From the NCBI RefSeq assembly GCF_900113055.1, contig NZ_FONZ01000001.1:806001-870000 (forward strand): a stretch of DNA of 64,000 nt, read 5' to 3'. The translations under genes and the position numbers were made by a program. Source of the stretch: Flavimobilis marinus. Lineage in GTDB: Bacteria; Actinomycetota; Actinomycetes; Actinomycetales; Cellulomonadaceae. Below, one piece after another: positions 63,250 to 64,000 of this stretch. Each line of letters opens with the position of its first letter. Positions within the stretch are counted from its first letter, which is position 1. The notes beneath the pieces were generated by a model. That model saw only the letters and a program-made list of their open reading frames with translations. It ran no database searches and was not told the DNA's origin.

Positions 63250-64000
63250 GCGGCCGCTCCCTTCGTGCCACGACGCTCGAGGTGCCGAGCGACAAATCCG
63301 AGCGGGATGGTGATGACCAGGTAGCACAGGCCCGCCACGACGAGGCCGGTCATGCCGCCGCCAGCCGAGGAGTTCAGGGCGTTGTTGCCGACCTTGGTGA
63401 GCTCGAACTGCGCCTGGGTGACGCCCATGAGGTAGACGAGCGAGGTGTCCTTGGTGAGCAGGATGATCTCGTTGGTCATCGGCGGCAGCACGATCCGGAA
63501 GGCCTGCGGGATGACGACAGTGATCATCGTGCGGCTGTGCGACATGCCGAGCGAGCGTGCGGCCTCGATCTGACCGCGCGGCACGGCGGCGATGCCGGCG
63601 CGGAGCGTCTCGGCGATGTATGCCGCGGACACCAGCCCGAGCGCGATCGCGATCTTGATGATCAGGCTGTCGATCCGCAGGTCGAACGCGAGCGGCACGC
63701 CGTAGGCGACGCCGAGCACGACCAGCAGCGCCGGGATGCCGCGGAAGAACTCGATGTACACGGTCGCGATCGCCCGGTACGGGGCGACCGAGGACAGCTT
63801 CATGAGCGCGAGCACCGTGCCCAGCACGAGGCCGACGGCGAAGGCACCCAGCATGTACGTGAGGGTGTTCACGAACGCGCCGGGCAGGTCGGGGAGCATC
63901 GCGCGCGCGGCATCGAGGTTGAAGACGCTCGTCGTGAAGGTCTCGCGGTCGACGGCGCTCAGGACGGCGACGACGGCGACGAGGAGGATCGCGTACTGCA
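63246..64000 (-). CDS. Amino-acid ABC transporter permease (5' part missing)
   Basis: Reads in one frame from the right edge of the window ([16 protein letters not shown]..., a membrane helix) to the stop at 63246, at least 250 residues, so its start lies outside. Membrane segments continue through [25 protein letters not shown] and [24 protein letters not shown]. The EAA loop [29 protein letters not shown] contacts the ATPase. HisM/GlnP family of polar amino acid permeases. Confidence 0.94.
   Translation of the reverse strand, partial: QYAILLVAVVAVLSAVDRETFTTSVFNLDAARAMLPDLPGAFVNTLTYMLGAFAVGLVLGTVLALMKLSSVAPYRAIATVYIEFFRGIPALLVVLGVAYGVPLAFDLRIDSLIIKIAIALGLVSAAYIAETLRAGIAAVPRGQIEAARSLGMSHSRTMITVVIPQAFRIVLPPMTNEIILLTKDTSLVYLMGVTQAQFELTKVGNNALNSSAGGGMTGLVVAGLCYLVITIPLGFVARHLERRGTKGAAA

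Overview
This window is chromosomal DNA from a high-GC, mycothiol-using actinobacterium. The gene set points to Micrococcales, probably near Cellulomonadaceae or Promicromonosporaceae. The evidence is strong G/C preference at third codon positions, the tig-clpP1-clpP2-clpX order, a CPW-type DsbA/mycothiol-reductase homologue, an F420/LLM oxidoreductase, DUF4916, DUF5701 and DUF6636 proteins, a group II truncated globin, and many GTG starts. Genes run off both ends: a NUDIX-like gene on the left and an amino-acid ABC permease on the right. Six tRNA genes are present (Leu, Lys, His, Arg, Gly, Pro). I see no rRNA, CRISPR array, prophage or insertion sequence. All assignments are from reading sequence; no database search was run.

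Layout. 0-12.6 kb: thioredoxin under a sigma-R-like promoter, Bcp peroxiredoxin, a membrane protein/nucleotidyltransferase pair, a lower-GC island with a 927-residue secreted alpha/beta hydrolase, trmB, an ATP-grasp protein, a CmtR-like metal sensor with a CDF transporter, oligoribonuclease and a PAP2 phosphatase. 12.6-27 kb: a DrrC-like UvrA paralogue, then four dynamin/YfjP-like GTPases (A, B, C, D) forming two paralogous pairs, with a DUF393 gene and a DesK/DesR-like two-component system between A and B, and ssb and ettA between B and C. 27-37 kb: thioesterases, topoisomerase IB, globin, a PTS set (EI diverging from EIIB and EIIA, with no EIIC or HPr), an MscS channel, malQ and DUF5701. 37-53.7 kb: pepN, a DsbA-like oxidoreductase, an M13 metallopeptidase, rpiB, a Nei-type glycosylase, an alkyltransferase-like protein, an LLM oxidoreductase and a GntR/DUF1648 pair. 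54-64 kb: cysK-cysE behind a cysteine-rich leader peptide, tRNA-Gly and tRNA-Pro, tig, clpP1-clpP2-clpX, chorismate mutase, a Vms1-like protein and an amino-acid ABC transporter.

Regulatory and non-coding structure is the most rewarding part. (1) A 14-residue leader ORF with three consecutive Cys codons and a good ribosome site lies upstream of cysK-cysE and looks like a cysteine attenuator. (2) At least ten genes have a TAnnnT -10 box exactly 6-7 nt before the start codon, and several more have weaker matches, so leaderless transcription appears to be a main mode here and fixes several starts. (3) Three intergenic hairpins with 16-23 bp stems share GAGTGC...GCACTC ends; the third can fold two mutually exclusive ways. 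(4) An 80-bp block between gntR and cysE consists of two direct and two inverted copies of a 20-mer. (5) The duplicated GTPase pairs around a membrane-type two-component system are the best candidate for an undescribed protein system.
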